Of a DNA stretch of 64,000 nucleotides, positions 12,597 to 24,380 are shown piece after piece; the stretch's first letter is position 1, and every line of letters starts with the position of its first letter. The stretch is taken from positions 482,887-546,886 of the forward strand of contig NW_023998470.1 of assembly GCF_014805625.2 (NCBI RefSeq), written 5' to 3'. The position numbers were made by a program, and so were the translations under genes. The DNA is from Glossina fuscipes (taxonomy: Eukaryota; Arthropoda; Insecta; Diptera; Glossinidae). The notes beneath the pieces are model-generated. The model was given only the letters and a program-made list of their open reading frames with translations. It was not told the origin of the DNA and did no database searches.

Positions 12597-14240
12597 TTGG
12601 ACTTTTGCTTGTTACTTGAAAAGTATTAAAGTTACAACCCTGAAGTTTTCCTCATTTACTTTTCGAAGCACTCTTCTCGTTACGCGCAAGCACTGAAAAA
12701 ATCAGTCATGCCCACACAAAGTTACAAGTGATTTAATTTATGTTTTCCATTTTTTTGTTCGTCTCTCCGCCTTATTTTTTTTCTTGGTCTAATTTTCAAG
12801 ACTTAGAACTTCTTTCTTACCAAAGCTTGGATTATATAATAGTAAAGTTATAGTAAAAAGATTAACGCCACTTGCCAATGGAAATACGTGATGGCCCCAA
12901 TAATCGCTTTCACTAACTAATTTATTAAGCAAAAGTTTTTCATAGCCCTAACGAATATTTCAACGTATCGTTATTATTTATTGTGGATGAAGTTATGAAT
13001 CCGCTTTATTCGGAGCGGCCTTTTATTGACCCCTTTTTTTACAAGTCCATTTATGATTTTCATAAACTAAGAAGCTTGTGCTAGTGCAAAATTGTCCCAT
13101 CAAAAATTTTTTGGTTCAAAACTTAATACAGCCTACACATCGTTGGAAAGGCTATTAATAGAGGACTCACTATGCATTAGTTTTATTTTTTCCCAGGACA
13201 TGATTTGGCCACAGTACCTACGCAAACTTTCGCCTTATCAACCTCATTTATGACGTAGTGTAAAAATGTTATGCTTTTGAATTTAATTAATTTGCATAAA
13301 GTCATGTTTTGTTTATAATATTTTGCAAAAACTTCTGGCAAAGTTCTATTTTACTTGTATTTTGAGTTCAATCCCTCCGAGAATTCGTTTAACAGAATTC
13401 CGTTAACGGCTTCACAGAGCTCTGCAAAAAAATTTTAGTTTGTGTCTTTGCTATCTATATTTAAATAGAACTTCACACCCTTAAAATAAAATTTAAATAA
13501 ATAATGGCTAATAATGGCCAAAGTCGCGTTCTCTAGCAAATAAATTCCTTTCTTAGAGACAGCAGCAATCAAGTTCGCATAGAATTAGTATTTTTCCCCA
13601 AATTCGGGAAAGAAGAGAGAAGGGAGCATTTAGCTTCTCGTCAACTTCCTTCACGTACCACCTCATCTAGGGGTGGAATCTTCGAATCGAATGTATCTAG
13701 ATCTGCGAACTCCCCCTTTTTCATTTCAAAGATTTGCATAGTGTCCGTTCGTTGTTGCTCGTTCATGTGAGAGATAACACAGCACTTTTCATAAATGCTT
13801 CGAAATACTGCATATTAGCTCTACGAAAAAAGTTCCTGAAGGCGATTTAGACGGTTTAGACTCACAAAATTGTGCCTAATTTCTTTTGAAAATCCTTAAT
13901 GTATTGAAAGGGCCATTGCCCAATATAATTTTAAACATTCAAACTTGATCATAAGTCTTCGCGAAAATAAAAGTTTTTCGTTTAGTTTTAAGTTTATATT
14001 TAACCAAAATTAAAAGTAAAATAGTACTTAATACAAGGCAAAATCGCTCAACATTTGCCGAAACTTTAGAAAATGTTGAAAAATTGCAAAAATAATTTTT
14101 GTAAGCGAATTCCGTTTGTCCTGTTTATATTGGAAATTCCAAACAAAATTATTCGTATCTACGCTCGGTCTTTTCAAGTCTGAATACTTTCACCTTGTCC
14201 TTGTAATTAACGTCAATTTATATTTTAATAGATTAATTTG
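12597..14240. other. AT-rich spacer, no gene seen
   Basis: No open frame or repeat head worth reporting. A short 'AACAGAATTCCGTTAAC' partial palindrome occurs near 13391. Confidence 0.5.
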
Positions 14241-14400
14241 CTATAATAACTCAACTGACTTACTACGAAGAAATCTAATCATTAATAGTTTAAGTTGCTA
14301 TAATAACTCGACTTACATATTGTCTTGGGTAATCTTTAATCGCTAAATATTTGAGTTTATAGGAAATAGCCCCAGCAACTATAATAACTAGACTAACGCA
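14241..14400 (+). repeat. Diverged direct repeat ('CTATAATAACT' units)
   Basis: 'CTATAATAACT' occurs at 14241, 14298 and 14379 (spacings 57 and 81). The flanking words 'GACTTAC' or 'GACTAAC' and 'AAATCTAATC' are also repeated, so this is an old tandem duplication with indels. Confidence 0.6.
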
Positions 14401-14451
14401 TTATGGAAATCTAATCGTTTAATCGTTAAATATCGAAAGTGTGCACTTAAT

Positions 14452-14470
14452 CGCTCTTTGACAAAGAGCG
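14452..14470. repeat. Perfect 9-bp inverted repeat
   Basis: CGCTCTTTG at 14452-14460 and its exact reverse complement CAAAGAGCG at 14462-14470 are separated by one base. Confidence 0.85.
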
Positions 14471-17400
14471 AATAGTTGATCTTTGACTTTTCTTAAATAA
14501 GGTCGTGTTGTGTTTACGGTAGTTATTGTGTAATAATTTATCACTTGCGCCGGCACAAAAGATGTATCTATTGAGAAAGAAACTTTTCGCAAATTTTTTG
14601 AAACCGGTTTACTTGAAATTTAGTGAATTAATTCTGTTTCTAATATAATTAAATTACCATAAATGAGTGAAATATTAAAAGTATATAATATATGATATAA
14701 ATGTATTACGTATGCGCTTCTAATAAAAGAGAAAATAAAGAGAAGCAGAGACATCACGTGACATCGCACACAATCATATAATATGTATCAAAAGTAAAAT
14801 GTTTTGATTTCAAAGGAGAGGTGAGAAACAAAAACAGATGTACGTTTTTGTTGTTGTTTTTTCGTTTTGCCATGAGTGCTTGGAGGAGAGTCTCTCTCTC
14901 CTTTCTGACCGACTTCAATTATTTTTATGCTACGTAGAGTGAAAACAAGGAAATTATATTGCAATTTTGTCTTTTATTATTATTACCGAATAAGAGGAAG
15001 AATTTATTTTAAAGTTGTTTTTTTTTTATTATTTTTTAAATTTATATACTTCTTATACATGAGCGGTTACATGTAGATGGTTGTTAAATTCGTGGATTAG
15101 TTCGAAAAACCCAGAATGCGCGGTGTGCCATGTTTATTTTTGGGATTTTATTGCGCAAAGAATTTTAAGCGTTGATGCGGTGCAAGCTCATTTTATATAT
15201 AAACATAAACATCAAAAATTAATTGTATGCAAATCTAGTTTTTATATTTATCGTCTATATGCACATATCTGGTTGAGCGTGTGGTTGTTTACCGTCATAA
15301 TGGCCGCGTATTTACAATTCATTGCATTGGCGGTGGTGCAGGTTGCAGATTTTGGCTCATATGAATAATATAAATTAAAAACACAAGGGAAGCGCAAAAC
15401 GTGAGTATGCACACAATGCAAAAAATAATATAAAATTAATTTAAAAATATATGAGCGAAAAACTTTTTTAAAACAAAATATTTTAAAATGATATTTCCTA
15501 ACCTCCTTTATATACTGGTCCATGTTTTTTTATTGCAAATTTTTTATACCCAGGGTATATATAAAATTTGGTAATAAGTTTTCGAAACTGAATCCGATAT
15601 TTTGAAACTTATCCACTCGGACTAATAGCTGATTGATAGTGTTAAATAATGGGTGTTTCACTGTAGGAGCTATACGCACCATGTTACGTATAAGCCTTTA
15701 GACGTTACGATCAATCTTTTAGCGACGTCCGGTTTTGTCTACGAAAGGATTGAAGTTCATGCTCCGTAAGATGAATTGCATATATTAATTTTATGATTGC
15801 ATTTCTAAATTCTAGAGAGCATCTACGAGACCACAGTCAAACTCCCTATATCAATCTAGTATTTCCGTCTAATCCCAGAGAATGCGAATGAGTAATTCAT
15901 TCCATTAGCTTTATGTATTCGTTAAAGGCAGCCAAGCATAATATTCCAAGATCTTTTCTTGAGATTGAAGATAATTGAACTAATTTCAGATCTAGACATT
16001 TCTCTTTTAGTTTTAATATTTCCTACTATAGACAATTTTTTGGTGGAATTTTTGCAAAGCAAAGGAGGTTTTTCTGCTTTAAACAGCCTTTTTCAAAAGA
16101 TTTTTTTAACCCCATACGTAACTCATGTCAAATTTTCGTATCACTTTATCGTAAAATGTTGGTATAAGCTGTAGAAGTAAACAAACAAATAAATTATATT
16201 TTTTCACATGTTTACACATATATACTTAGCGAATAATGCTGCCAACATAAGCAGTGACTGACAGGCTATTTTGCTAATCGTCGATTCGGATAATGACATA
16301 GCGATAAAAGGCATAAATGAGATTAACATCAATGTTGGCATTAACACGAGTTAGCTGACAAATATGGATAGTCAAGCTGGCAATGGTTAGTCATATCATA
16401 TAATGACGATGATAATGATGATGATCAGATCTACTAATGAATTTTAATTAGTCTGCGTGCCTTTTTAAATGCATCAATGAAGGGTAAGCGTATTCTAGCT
16501 TTGCTTGATTGTGTTTAGTGCATGAAAACCTGCATCCCGTACCTTCGGTATCACAAAGCGTACATAATCTGGGTGGGTTTTAAAGAATGCATTGATTTAG
16601 TTACGTTTGTCCGTCCGTCGACACCCTTCTATAAGATGAACTGGTGAAACTTGCCATAAGTATTTTTAATTTAAGCGTAGAAATAATATTTGGATGTTTG
16701 CAAAAGCTGACTGAATGAGTGTTCGTCGAAGAACACAAACTGAAAAGGCATAAGCAATATTTTTTGCTAAGATGAAGATTGTCGAAACAATTTTCCTTCT
16801 TATTTTTGGTGGAAAAATTATCCTAAAAGACATAATACAATGCACTAAAAAACTTCCATTGTTATCATTGTTATCCGTAAAGAATGATGGATACTAATAG
16901 GACAATAGTTAATTTATGATAGAAGTTTAAGATTTTTCACTTTTCATTAGTGACTCGTCTGACTGAGCTTTGATTTCATTAAGCTATAAGTCGGACGACT
17001 CTCAACTTGAAGAGAAGTGTCCCGAAAGGTATTTTTTCATTGCAGAGCGGTAGCCGTCTTCTCTTGTAGGTTGAAAAGAAACACAAAATTATATCATCAG
17101 CACAGACTGTTTACGTGTGTAATCGCATTCCAGGTAAAGCCTGTCCTTGCCTTGATAGACAAACCGTGGACGGAAAAGCAGCAAAGAAGAAGAAGAAAAG
17201 CAGAATCTCCGCGTTACAATTTAGGATTTACCAAGAAAGGTTACTTTTATGCCTAATAAATCGCTTACAGCTCTTGAGGTTCTCCTCTCTAATTTGCAGG
17301 ATTTGCTAAAACACGCACATTGTCATAAGTATTGTATCACGTACCACGTAATGCATGTCTGTTTTCATAGAATTTAATAAAAAATTTTTTTTTTTTTTTT

Positions 17401-18198
17401 TTTTTTTATTAATGAAGTTGTCTTTAATAAGAAAGCAGTTAAGAGTTTCTTGTAATAAGATTTGTATTGTTTTGCTTTTGGCGTCTAATTGAGTTAAATT
17501 TGTGTGGAGACGGAAAAGCCATAGATAGAAATGTTTGTTTTGTGCACATTTCCAATTGAGAAAATTGTTTCTTAATTTTCGGCAATTGTTACAAATGCGA
17601 CGTCAAAGTTTTGCTTAGGCTGAAAGCAAAACTTTATTATTTTTAATTTCAATAAGATGGAAGAGAACTGAAAGACGAAGAGGAGAAAAAAAAAGGCAAA
17701 AAGGAAAAAGATATATTTATTAGTAGATTTGCATATTTTTGCTTCGGAGCTGCTACTTTTTCTATCTAAATTCATCTCTATTCCTTTTTAGTTAATTTTT
17801 GTGAATATTTAAACATTTTCTCTTCCCTTTGGTTTATGAAAATTTGAACGAACCAACGAACCAACGTTTGTTTTTTCTACTTCTTGTTGGATAAACTTTT
17901 TCCTTTTTTCAAATTTGTGGAGAATGTTTCCGTTTTTCCTTTTCCTTTCTTTTTTTTTTTTATATCCCATTCTCTCGGAATTGTTAAGCTGTACTTAAAA
18001 ATTCTTCTTAGTTTAGAGATGCAAGATTTCTTTGATATTTCATGTTACGTTTTTCAGTCGTATTTTACAGGCAACAACAATAAAAATATAAGGATGAAAT
18101 AAAAATAAGAAACGAGAAGAAAAAAAAAGAAACACGAAATTCAGATGACTTAAGACAAATTCATTTACCTATCAGGTTGAATGTTTGCTTTTATAGAT
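14471..18198. other. AT-rich spacer, no gene seen
   Basis: Includes a short palindrome 'TATACCCAGGGTATA' at about 15547-15561, like the head of the interspersed repeats but with no recognisable body after it. Also a GAT-rich run near 16404-16425, a 'GTCCGTCCG' word near 16609 and a poly(T) run at 17385-17407. No gene was seen. Confidence 0.5.
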
Positions 18199-18199
18199 G

Positions 18200-18232
<33 letters not shown>
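18199..18232. repeat. (TA)n microsatellite with one GT interruption
   Basis: Two TA runs separated by a single 'GT'. Plus-strand frames over it give Tyr-Ile repeats, not a gene. Confidence 0.9.
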
Positions 18233-18414
18233 GCTTGTCGAGAAGACTAACGGTAAATGCATGTATGGTGTTGTGTTCTGTTCCCTGTCTTTATATTGCC
18301 GGCAATATTTCACTTGCAATACAAAAACCTTATCTGTTTGGTACATTTCTCTTTTTCTGGCATTTGACGCATGTCGCAGCAGCCATTTTTAGTGCCATGA
18401 AAATCTACTTAGCA

Positions 18415-18416
<2 letters not shown>

Positions 18417-18447
<31 letters not shown>
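18417..18447. repeat. (TA)n microsatellite followed by TG run
   Basis: About 15 TA units, then 'TTTGTGTGTGTGAGAG'. Confidence 0.9.
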
Positions 18448-18449
<2 letters not shown>

Positions 18450-20235
18450 TGTGTGTGTGAGAGCGCGTGTGACAAAGATTTGTTATTGTAAAATTTTAAG
18501 TTTTCTTCTTCTTTCCCATCTTTTCTGTACGATACAATTGCCAAGAGGGCGAATGCCTTGAATTGTTTTTTTTTTGGATGAACTTTAAGTTTTACTAATG
18601 AATTCGAGAGAAAACTTACATGCAATACAAATGAATTAACAAAACAGAAATGTTTAAATTTTCTAAAGTTTTCTTAAATTTCATAACCTAGCTTCGAACT
18701 TTTTTGAAAGGAAGAGCGACCGATTATCGAAATTTCTAACTACACTACGACTCCACCAAACGCAGAATAAATTCACTTCGTAACGATCTTCATTTAAGCT
18801 AAAGATTGGGTAGATTCAGAAGTTTTATTGTCTAGAAAGAACATCTTTCTAAATGTTCACGCTGTTTGGTGCCTGTCCAAGCAAAACACATCCGATCATT
18901 ACTGAAGTTATTTCTACTACAAAAATGTTCGAATTCCAACTTCAGATGCAAATTCGATCGACTTACAAGATTTAATAAGCTGGGCCTACAAGAAAACCAC
19001 AGGAGGATGCAAGCTTCTTGTCCCTCGCACATGCCGATACTAAGCATCTTTTCATAGAACCAATGTAATCTACTTCAATTCGATTCCATCTAACATTGCC
19101 GCCTATTTATGGGGGTGTGCCCTATGGAAAGCAATGTTTATAAGATGCTTTATTCACTGTCTTTCTAGATGTTTTACTTACGAAAAGCCTGCAGAAAATA
19201 GGGCAGCTTGTGAGTGGTAAGAAAAATTTCACTATAAAAGAACCTCTGGCAATGGGAATCCGTATATTCTTGCTTGCCGTATGAATTTACTTGATTGAAT
19301 TTCTATATGCGAATCTCTATGAAAATGTAGTGAACCCACTTTCAAAACGATTGATAACTTAAAGCAATAAATTGGGAAAAATAAGCATTCGAAATGACCC
19401 GATGCCGGTCTTAACGTTAAAACATTGCAGTGTAATTTTGATGTGTTTAGAAGGACTACACGGTTTGCAAATGTCCTCAGATGGGAAAGAACGGGAAGGT
19501 GCTTGCAAATGTTTAGCGTTAAAAACGAAGTCGTCCTCAAATAGAATTTTCTATTAGATGCACACCATCGGTTTTGTCTTTTTAAAACTTAAAGCTAAAC
19601 TAATTCAGATTATGGCAAGTGCCAAGACCTTCTACAAACGATTATCCGAATGATTTTGAATTCCCTTATTGGCATTTACTAAGCAGAAGGATAACTGAAG
19701 CAAATACAATCTTCTATGTTGTTAAGCTCAGCAAGAAGATGTAAAACATCTATAAAAATTAATTTTTTGGTGAGAACTTTATTGAACGTGAATGGCCGTA
19801 AATCGGTTTCGGCTATGGTAACACCGATAGGATTTCTCTCGTGAAATATTGAGAACTTTGTAAAGCTACAAGAAATTCACCGATGATATATGCCGATGAG
19901 TGAAACTTAGGGCTGACTTTGGAAGAAGAAAATGCTTTAGGTCTTCAACTGCACTCCCTCCAACGCTTATCTTTCCAAGCTTAAAGGAAAACTACTTAAT
20001 ATACATCTATGTTATTCCTTATGAAAAAGCTAGATAAAAGAGCAAGCCGTAACACCTACTTGGTTTCCGTATTGCTAAACAAAAAAATGAAAAATTAAAA
20101 ATGAAAAATAATAATATAAAATATATATTCAAAGGAATCATATATTGGAGAAAAAAAAAAAAAAATGAATAAGAAGAAATTGCAATACAACAGGTACAGC
20201 TCATCTCGTGCAACGATTTTTGCAATTTCCTTTTC
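18448..20235. other. Spacer, no recognised gene
   Basis: Frames of 60-100 codons occur on both strands near 18832-19057 and 19232-19557. They overlap each other antisense and show no motif. An 'AATATA' word on the minus strand near 20121 could serve as a weak polyadenylation signal for the gene at 20236-20598. Confidence 0.45.
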
Positions 20236-20598
20236 TTAAATTGCTTTGTAGTTCTTTACGTATTGCTCTTTGCATTCTTGACTACAATAATTCAAATGAT
20301 TTTCTATTGTCCTTTTTCCGCAAAGAAGACACCAATGCTTTAGTCCGACTTCAGGTTGCTGTGAAGTCATAGTGTTGTAGCGTTCACCGAGTTCCTCCTT
20401 TTTGTAGCGCATTCGTTCTCGGTTAGCTTTAATGGCCCCATCAAGAACGTTTTGTATGCTTAATAGCTCACATTTACACTCTTTAATTCGTTCATAAATC
20501 TTCTCAAAAGTAGGAACTTTGATATCTGATGTATGATTGCCTCCCGTGGAGGAGTGCTCGCCGGCTCCATCTAAAAGCTTTTGCTTGGAAAATTCCAT
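20236..20598 (-). CDS. Small protein with C-terminal Cys4 zinc-binding motif
   Basis: A complete 120-residue frame on the minus strand; the protein family is not recognised. Residues 28-75 are charged and helix-prone (KIYERIKECKCELL, RERMRYKKEEL). Residues 90-109 carry C90-x2-C93-x11-C105-x3-C109 with 'YCSQEC', the shape of an FCS/MYND-like zinc-binding knuckle (known of those folds; its use here is inference). The peptide is compositionally ordinary, unlike the low-complexity frames around it. The first ATG is preceded by A-rich sequence and the frame has no intron signal. Together with the gene 1 kb upstream on the same strand it may be a small gene nested in a larger intron. No good TATA was seen; an initiator-like TCAGT lies near 20766. 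A pseudogene is possible, but the open, well-organised frame argues against it. Confidence 0.6.
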   Translation of the reverse strand: MEFSKQKLLDGAGEHSSTGGNHTSDIKVPTFEKIYERIKECKCELLSIQNVLDGAIKANRERMRYKKEELGERYNTMTSQQPEVGLKHWCLLCGKRTIENHLNYCSQECKEQYVKNYKAI

Positions 20599-21596
20599 TT
20601 CAAACGAAAGAAAATTTATTGCTGTCTCCTAATTGTAGCAATAATTAATATTTTTTGACAATATTTCTTTGGACCAAAAAGTCTTTGCTTATTGGAAAAA
20701 CTTGATTTTTAATTTTTTTTTTTTTTAATGGCCAGTCAAGTGTGTTGAACAAGGTAAAGTTTGAAACTGAGGGTGCGAAGTTGGGACGTTGGACGATTCT
20801 GCATAATGGCTTCATCAAATATAATAATGAACAAAATATGACTCAATGACTTTATAGCAATTTCTATTTTTAAGCCACATCCGTGACAGGCGAGAAACTG
20901 CATTATACAGTGCAAAAAGCAGAGCAGGGTTACAAGCAGTCTTGAGTTCAGCGCATTTGGAAGGAGGTACAGATTAAAATAAGTTGCTTACTAAAAAAAT
21001 TATCCCGTGGTTTTCATTGCGTTTGAGTCACTATTATACATCATGATAGGTTTATATCTAAATGGTCAACTGGGTTTACATGGAAAAAGGCAGAGAGACA
21101 AACCTACATATATAATAATTCTAACATGTTATTGGTATTCAAAGAGATCTTAACGTACGGTTTCCTTGCTCCTATACATAATATCCTGAGTCCTAAATGC
21201 CTAAAGTAGGAATTCTAAACGAATAACTCCTTACTTTTTTTAGCAAACACCTCCTTGATGATAGCGTCAGAAATGATGGACAATATAATTTTTTCTTAAC
21301 GATTAAATTTGTTCATTGCGAAGGGTTAACTACAGTGATGCCAGCCGGAAATGGGAAAGACAGGTCATTTTTCTTAAGAGCAAAGCTCTTACTTATTCAT
21401 CTTGAAATCTTTCTAACTAAAGGATGGGAAAATTACGCATTAAACGTGTTCGACTAAAAGTAAAGTTCAGAATTATTTTTCCCAGAAGTTCTTATGTCGC
21501 TATCAGGTGGTTCCTTATATTCAATTGTTTATAAATGAGAAAAAAATTCATATCTGGAAAGAAGGAAAATGCGTTTTATATATTTTTTATGCTCTT
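20599..21596. other. Intergenic spacer between two small genes
   Basis: No further open frame was found. It must hold the promoter of the 20236-20598 gene on the minus strand. Poly(T) at about 20709-20726 is the only simple repeat. Confidence 0.5.
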
Positions 21597-21602
21597 TTTA
21601 TT
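21597..21602 (-). terminator. Polyadenylation signal AATAAA
   Basis: TTTATT on the plus strand is AATAAA on the minus strand, about 40 nt beyond the stop codon of the 93-codon frame. This is a plausible cleavage/polyadenylation signal, although the hexamer is common in such AT-rich DNA. Confidence 0.4.
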
Positions 21603-21642
21603 TTTGATTATGCAAAATCCATTAAAGAGCACTTGTCTTACG

Positions 21643-21924
21643 TTAATAATATGAAAAGTAAAAGATGAAATAGCCAATAACGAAAAGAACAAAACAAAAT
21701 TGTAATGACAGGGATGCATCTTTTCCGTAACGACCCCATATCTCTCGGACGATATAAAGCTTGTAGGTCTTCAATTTTTTCTTCAGTTCGCAAAGTTCTG
21801 CTTTTGCGCGACGCAACTTTTCTCGCTTAACTTGAAGAATCGGAATCCTCAAATCGGGTCTATGGGTCATTACTGATAGTTTTCTCTTCATTTGTACTCT
21901 GGTTTTTATCCTGTAGAATTTCAT
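21643..21924 (-). CDS. Small basic coiled-coil protein with C-terminal membrane anchor
   Basis: A 93-residue frame on the minus strand; no family is recognised. The N-terminus is strongly basic, with in-frame Met at 1, 12 and 19. Met1 is the longest choice and lies in an A-rich context. Residues 30-55 form a Lys/Glu/Leu-rich helix with heptad-like leucines (LRRAKAELCELKKKLK). Residues 72-91 are a hydrophobic segment rich in Phe, Val and Ile ending two residues before the C-terminus, the layout of a tail-anchored membrane protein. Such proteins usually sit in the ER or mitochondrial outer membrane; that location is inference. It lies 1 kb from the Cys4 gene on the same strand and has AATAAA about 40 nt after its stop. 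It could be a chance frame, but domain order and composition look real. Confidence 0.5.
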   Translation of the reverse strand: MKFYRIKTRVQMKRKLSVMTHRPDLRIPILQVKREKLRRAKAELCELKKKLKTYKLYIVREIWGRYGKDASLSLQFCFVLFVIGYFIFYFSYY

Positions 21925-22177
21925 TTTATTAATATTCTTTCGTTATTTTTCTTATATATTTTCTCGATATATATATGGAAAAAAAAATTTCTTGCTTCTT
22001 TTGTTGAAGAAATATATGATTTTTCTAACATTATCTCATTTGACAAAATTAATGTTTTTCTTTTTTTTCCTACATGAAAATCTAAGTTTTTATGAGGTAC
22101 AGTGAAGTATGCTTAACAGCCCTGTATTTTAAAGCACGTGCGTTTACCAACACTGATCTAAGGATATATGCAATGGC

Positions 22178-22227
22178 TTTTGGAATTCCACTACTTAAAG
22201 CATTTTGGAATTTTACTATTTAAAGCA
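22178..22227 (+). repeat. 25-bp tandem duplication
   Basis: 'TTTTGGAATT..ACTA.TTAAAGCA' occurs twice back to back at 22178-22202 and 22203-22227, differing at a few positions. Confidence 0.75.
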
Positions 22228-22952
22228 TAGACGAGTAGCCTGCCATGACTGAGCCGAATTAGGATTTGATGAACAATGTAGGTATTCTAACGAGGGTTTT
22301 ATAAGTCTTTCTGACGTAAATAAAACTGTGGAGATTTTCATATTATAATCCAAAGAAAAAGGTCGAATTTGTCAACATATTTTTCTCAACTCATATATTT
22401 TCCTCTATATGTAACGTGTATAACTATAGTTATATAGAAAAATTCACTTATAACGAATCCATTTCGCAGTCATACCAGAATATCAACGTTTTATTTTACC
22501 GTATTAGAGGACTAACTGAAGTGCTGGGCGCTGTACATCGTTATACCGTTCAGTTCGAATATATTGCGGTACGAAGTGAAAAGTGAACCACATCAGTGAA
22601 AATGGTTTTATTAACAATATTGTAATCTTCCTCGATCGGCCAAGGCATTTAAGTAAATCGCGTCCAAATCGTTTCGCATATGTATTACATATTTGAGCGT
22701 TTGTATAAAGTATACCGCAGACTACTGACTGCATATGTTGAATACAGTAAGGATTGGTACGGAGTCAATAAATTCTGGCATACATTCGGAAGGCTCTTTG
22801 TAAAGTCTCCTTACTCTACACATCCGTTTGCGTTATTTGCATTCAACATTAAGTTTGACAATTTCAAAGATAAAAGTAAACTGAAATAAATTTTGCGATA
22901 TAATGTAATTTTCTGATATGATTTTTTTTAGTATTTTTTTTATTTATACTTT
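22228..22952. other. AT-rich spacer, no gene seen
   Basis: Two antisense-overlapping frames near 22504-22889 show no motif. Nothing else is supported. Confidence 0.5.
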
Positions 22953-23260
22953 TTTATACAACATTTGTGGTATAAGAGTACGCAACACCCAGAAGGACTT
23001 AACATAGATCCAAGTTTTATAATCACCAAAATCTCTTTTTGAATCGATCTAAGATTGTCCGTCCGTTCGTCCACCGTGTATTTTTATTTTCAACTTACAG
23101 GCCGCAGGTGTTGAGATAAATTAATGAAATTTGTTTAATGATATTTGTTGTTTGTGTTGTGGCCCAAGAACGCTTTATTTTGACACGGCGTTATATGAAT
23201 AACCGTATTAGGCGAGGCGGTATTACATAGTGGGCCCTTATAATGTTTTCATTAGTTCAG
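22953..23260 (+). repeat. Interspersed repeat family A, copy 2
   Basis: Head 'TTATACAACATTTGTGGTAT', then 'CAACACCCAGAAGGACTTA', 'GATCTAAGATTGTCCGTCCG', 'TACAGGCCGCAGG', 'AATGAAATTTG' and 'GTGGCCCAAGAACGCTTTA'. This is the same order as the copies at 3.2, 30.3 and 53.5 kb. It fades after 'GTGGGCCC'. Confidence 0.7.
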
Positions 23261-24071
23261 CAATGTAGCGCAATTACTGGTCCTACTACTTTAAAATCTG
23301 TTCACCAGCAAATCTGATTTGTTGTGGACTTTGGATTCTCATCATTTATCCCTTGACTTGATTGCTATTTTAAGGATAGGAATTAAAGTCGAATACATTG
23401 AACGAAATGAATTTAATTCTTTCTCTTAATCAGATGTCATTGCGTCTAAGCTTTTACTTGAGATTAGAAACGTACTTAATATTAAGATGTTACTATAATT
23501 AAGTTTTCTAATAAAATTTCTATTGCAATCGTTGTTTACTGTGCTATCACTTTATTATCGTAATGCAAAGATTTCTATTTTTTTAGCATTTAATAATAGA
23601 ACTTTTATTTTTTTATGTTTTTTCTATTTCGCAAAGTAAATTTTATACGGTTTTGAGACAAGGGAAAGAAAGTTTGAAAATTTTGTATTGAGTTTAGCAA
23701 GAGAAAGGGCCGTAAGGGTATATTTAACAAAGAAAAGGACATCTTGTGATTCTTAAGTAAATATTTGGAACTATTATTAATACCCGCTTAAGCATAATGA
23801 ATTTTGTAATTCTGTTTTTTTTTCTTTAAGGGTAATCGCAAATACATATTTACCACAAAGGTTGTATTTTTTTTTGCGAAGCTTTTGATATTTATTCGGG
23901 ATTGAAATTTCATATCAACTGTAACGCCGTCAGCGTTCAGCTTAATTAAATGAAAGTCATTTTAAAATGGCATTTGCAGCCAATTCGTGTGGTGAAAATC
24001 TCCCCTCCGTTTGAATCTTTCCCATCATATGGAAACGTTTAGAAACAGTTGAAAGTTTCAGCCGGTTTTAC
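23261..24071. other. AT-rich spacer, no gene seen
   Basis: No feature is supported; mostly poly(T)-rich sequence. Confidence 0.5.
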
Positions 24072-24380
24072 GCCCAATAAGTCGTGAAATCTATTGTTTT
24101 CCAACTGTTTGGTCCGCCAGGCCGTCCTTGGTCCTTCGCATCAAAACGACGATTTTTAAGCAGACAAATGGGATATGATGGAGCAGCGTCACCGTAAGTT
24201 TCCAAAAATGTTTGATGGGCTTCAACAGCAGATTTTTGCAACTTAAACAATGAACGTCGAAAGCGTAATTTTGAGTGCTCTATGGTGTTAGCGTCAGCAT
24301 AAGCGAAATGATTCAATAACATTAAATGGAAAACTGTTATTTTATGTAGAGAAAGGTCAAAGTCATCGAATTTAATTCTT
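24072..24380 (-). mobile_element. mariner transposase, N-terminal fragment
   Basis: The minus strand reads a stretch ending in 'LQKSAVEAHQTFLETYG', then 'DAAPSYP' and 'RRFDAKDQGRPGG'. This is the N-terminal DNA-binding region of a mariner transposase, where 'AVEAHR.L.E.YG..AP' precedes the 'DF.V.DK.R.GRP' segment. Only about 60 recognisable residues remain; the Trp expected in 'RWF' is lost and the catalytic DDE domain is absent. The leader upstream of the ATG region ('CATAAAATAA', 'AATTCG') matches the copy at 33.1 kb, so both are the same mariner family in opposite orientations. It is inactive. Confidence 0.7.

Noticed and set aside
15547..15561. 'TATACCCAGGGTATA' palindrome as a further family A copy
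   Set aside because: The head word is present but none of the downstream family blocks follow, so only the palindrome is noted.
19232..19540. 102-codon minus-strand frame with ordinary composition
   Set aside because: Overlaps an antisense frame, has no motif, and no nearby polyadenylation or promoter context stood out.
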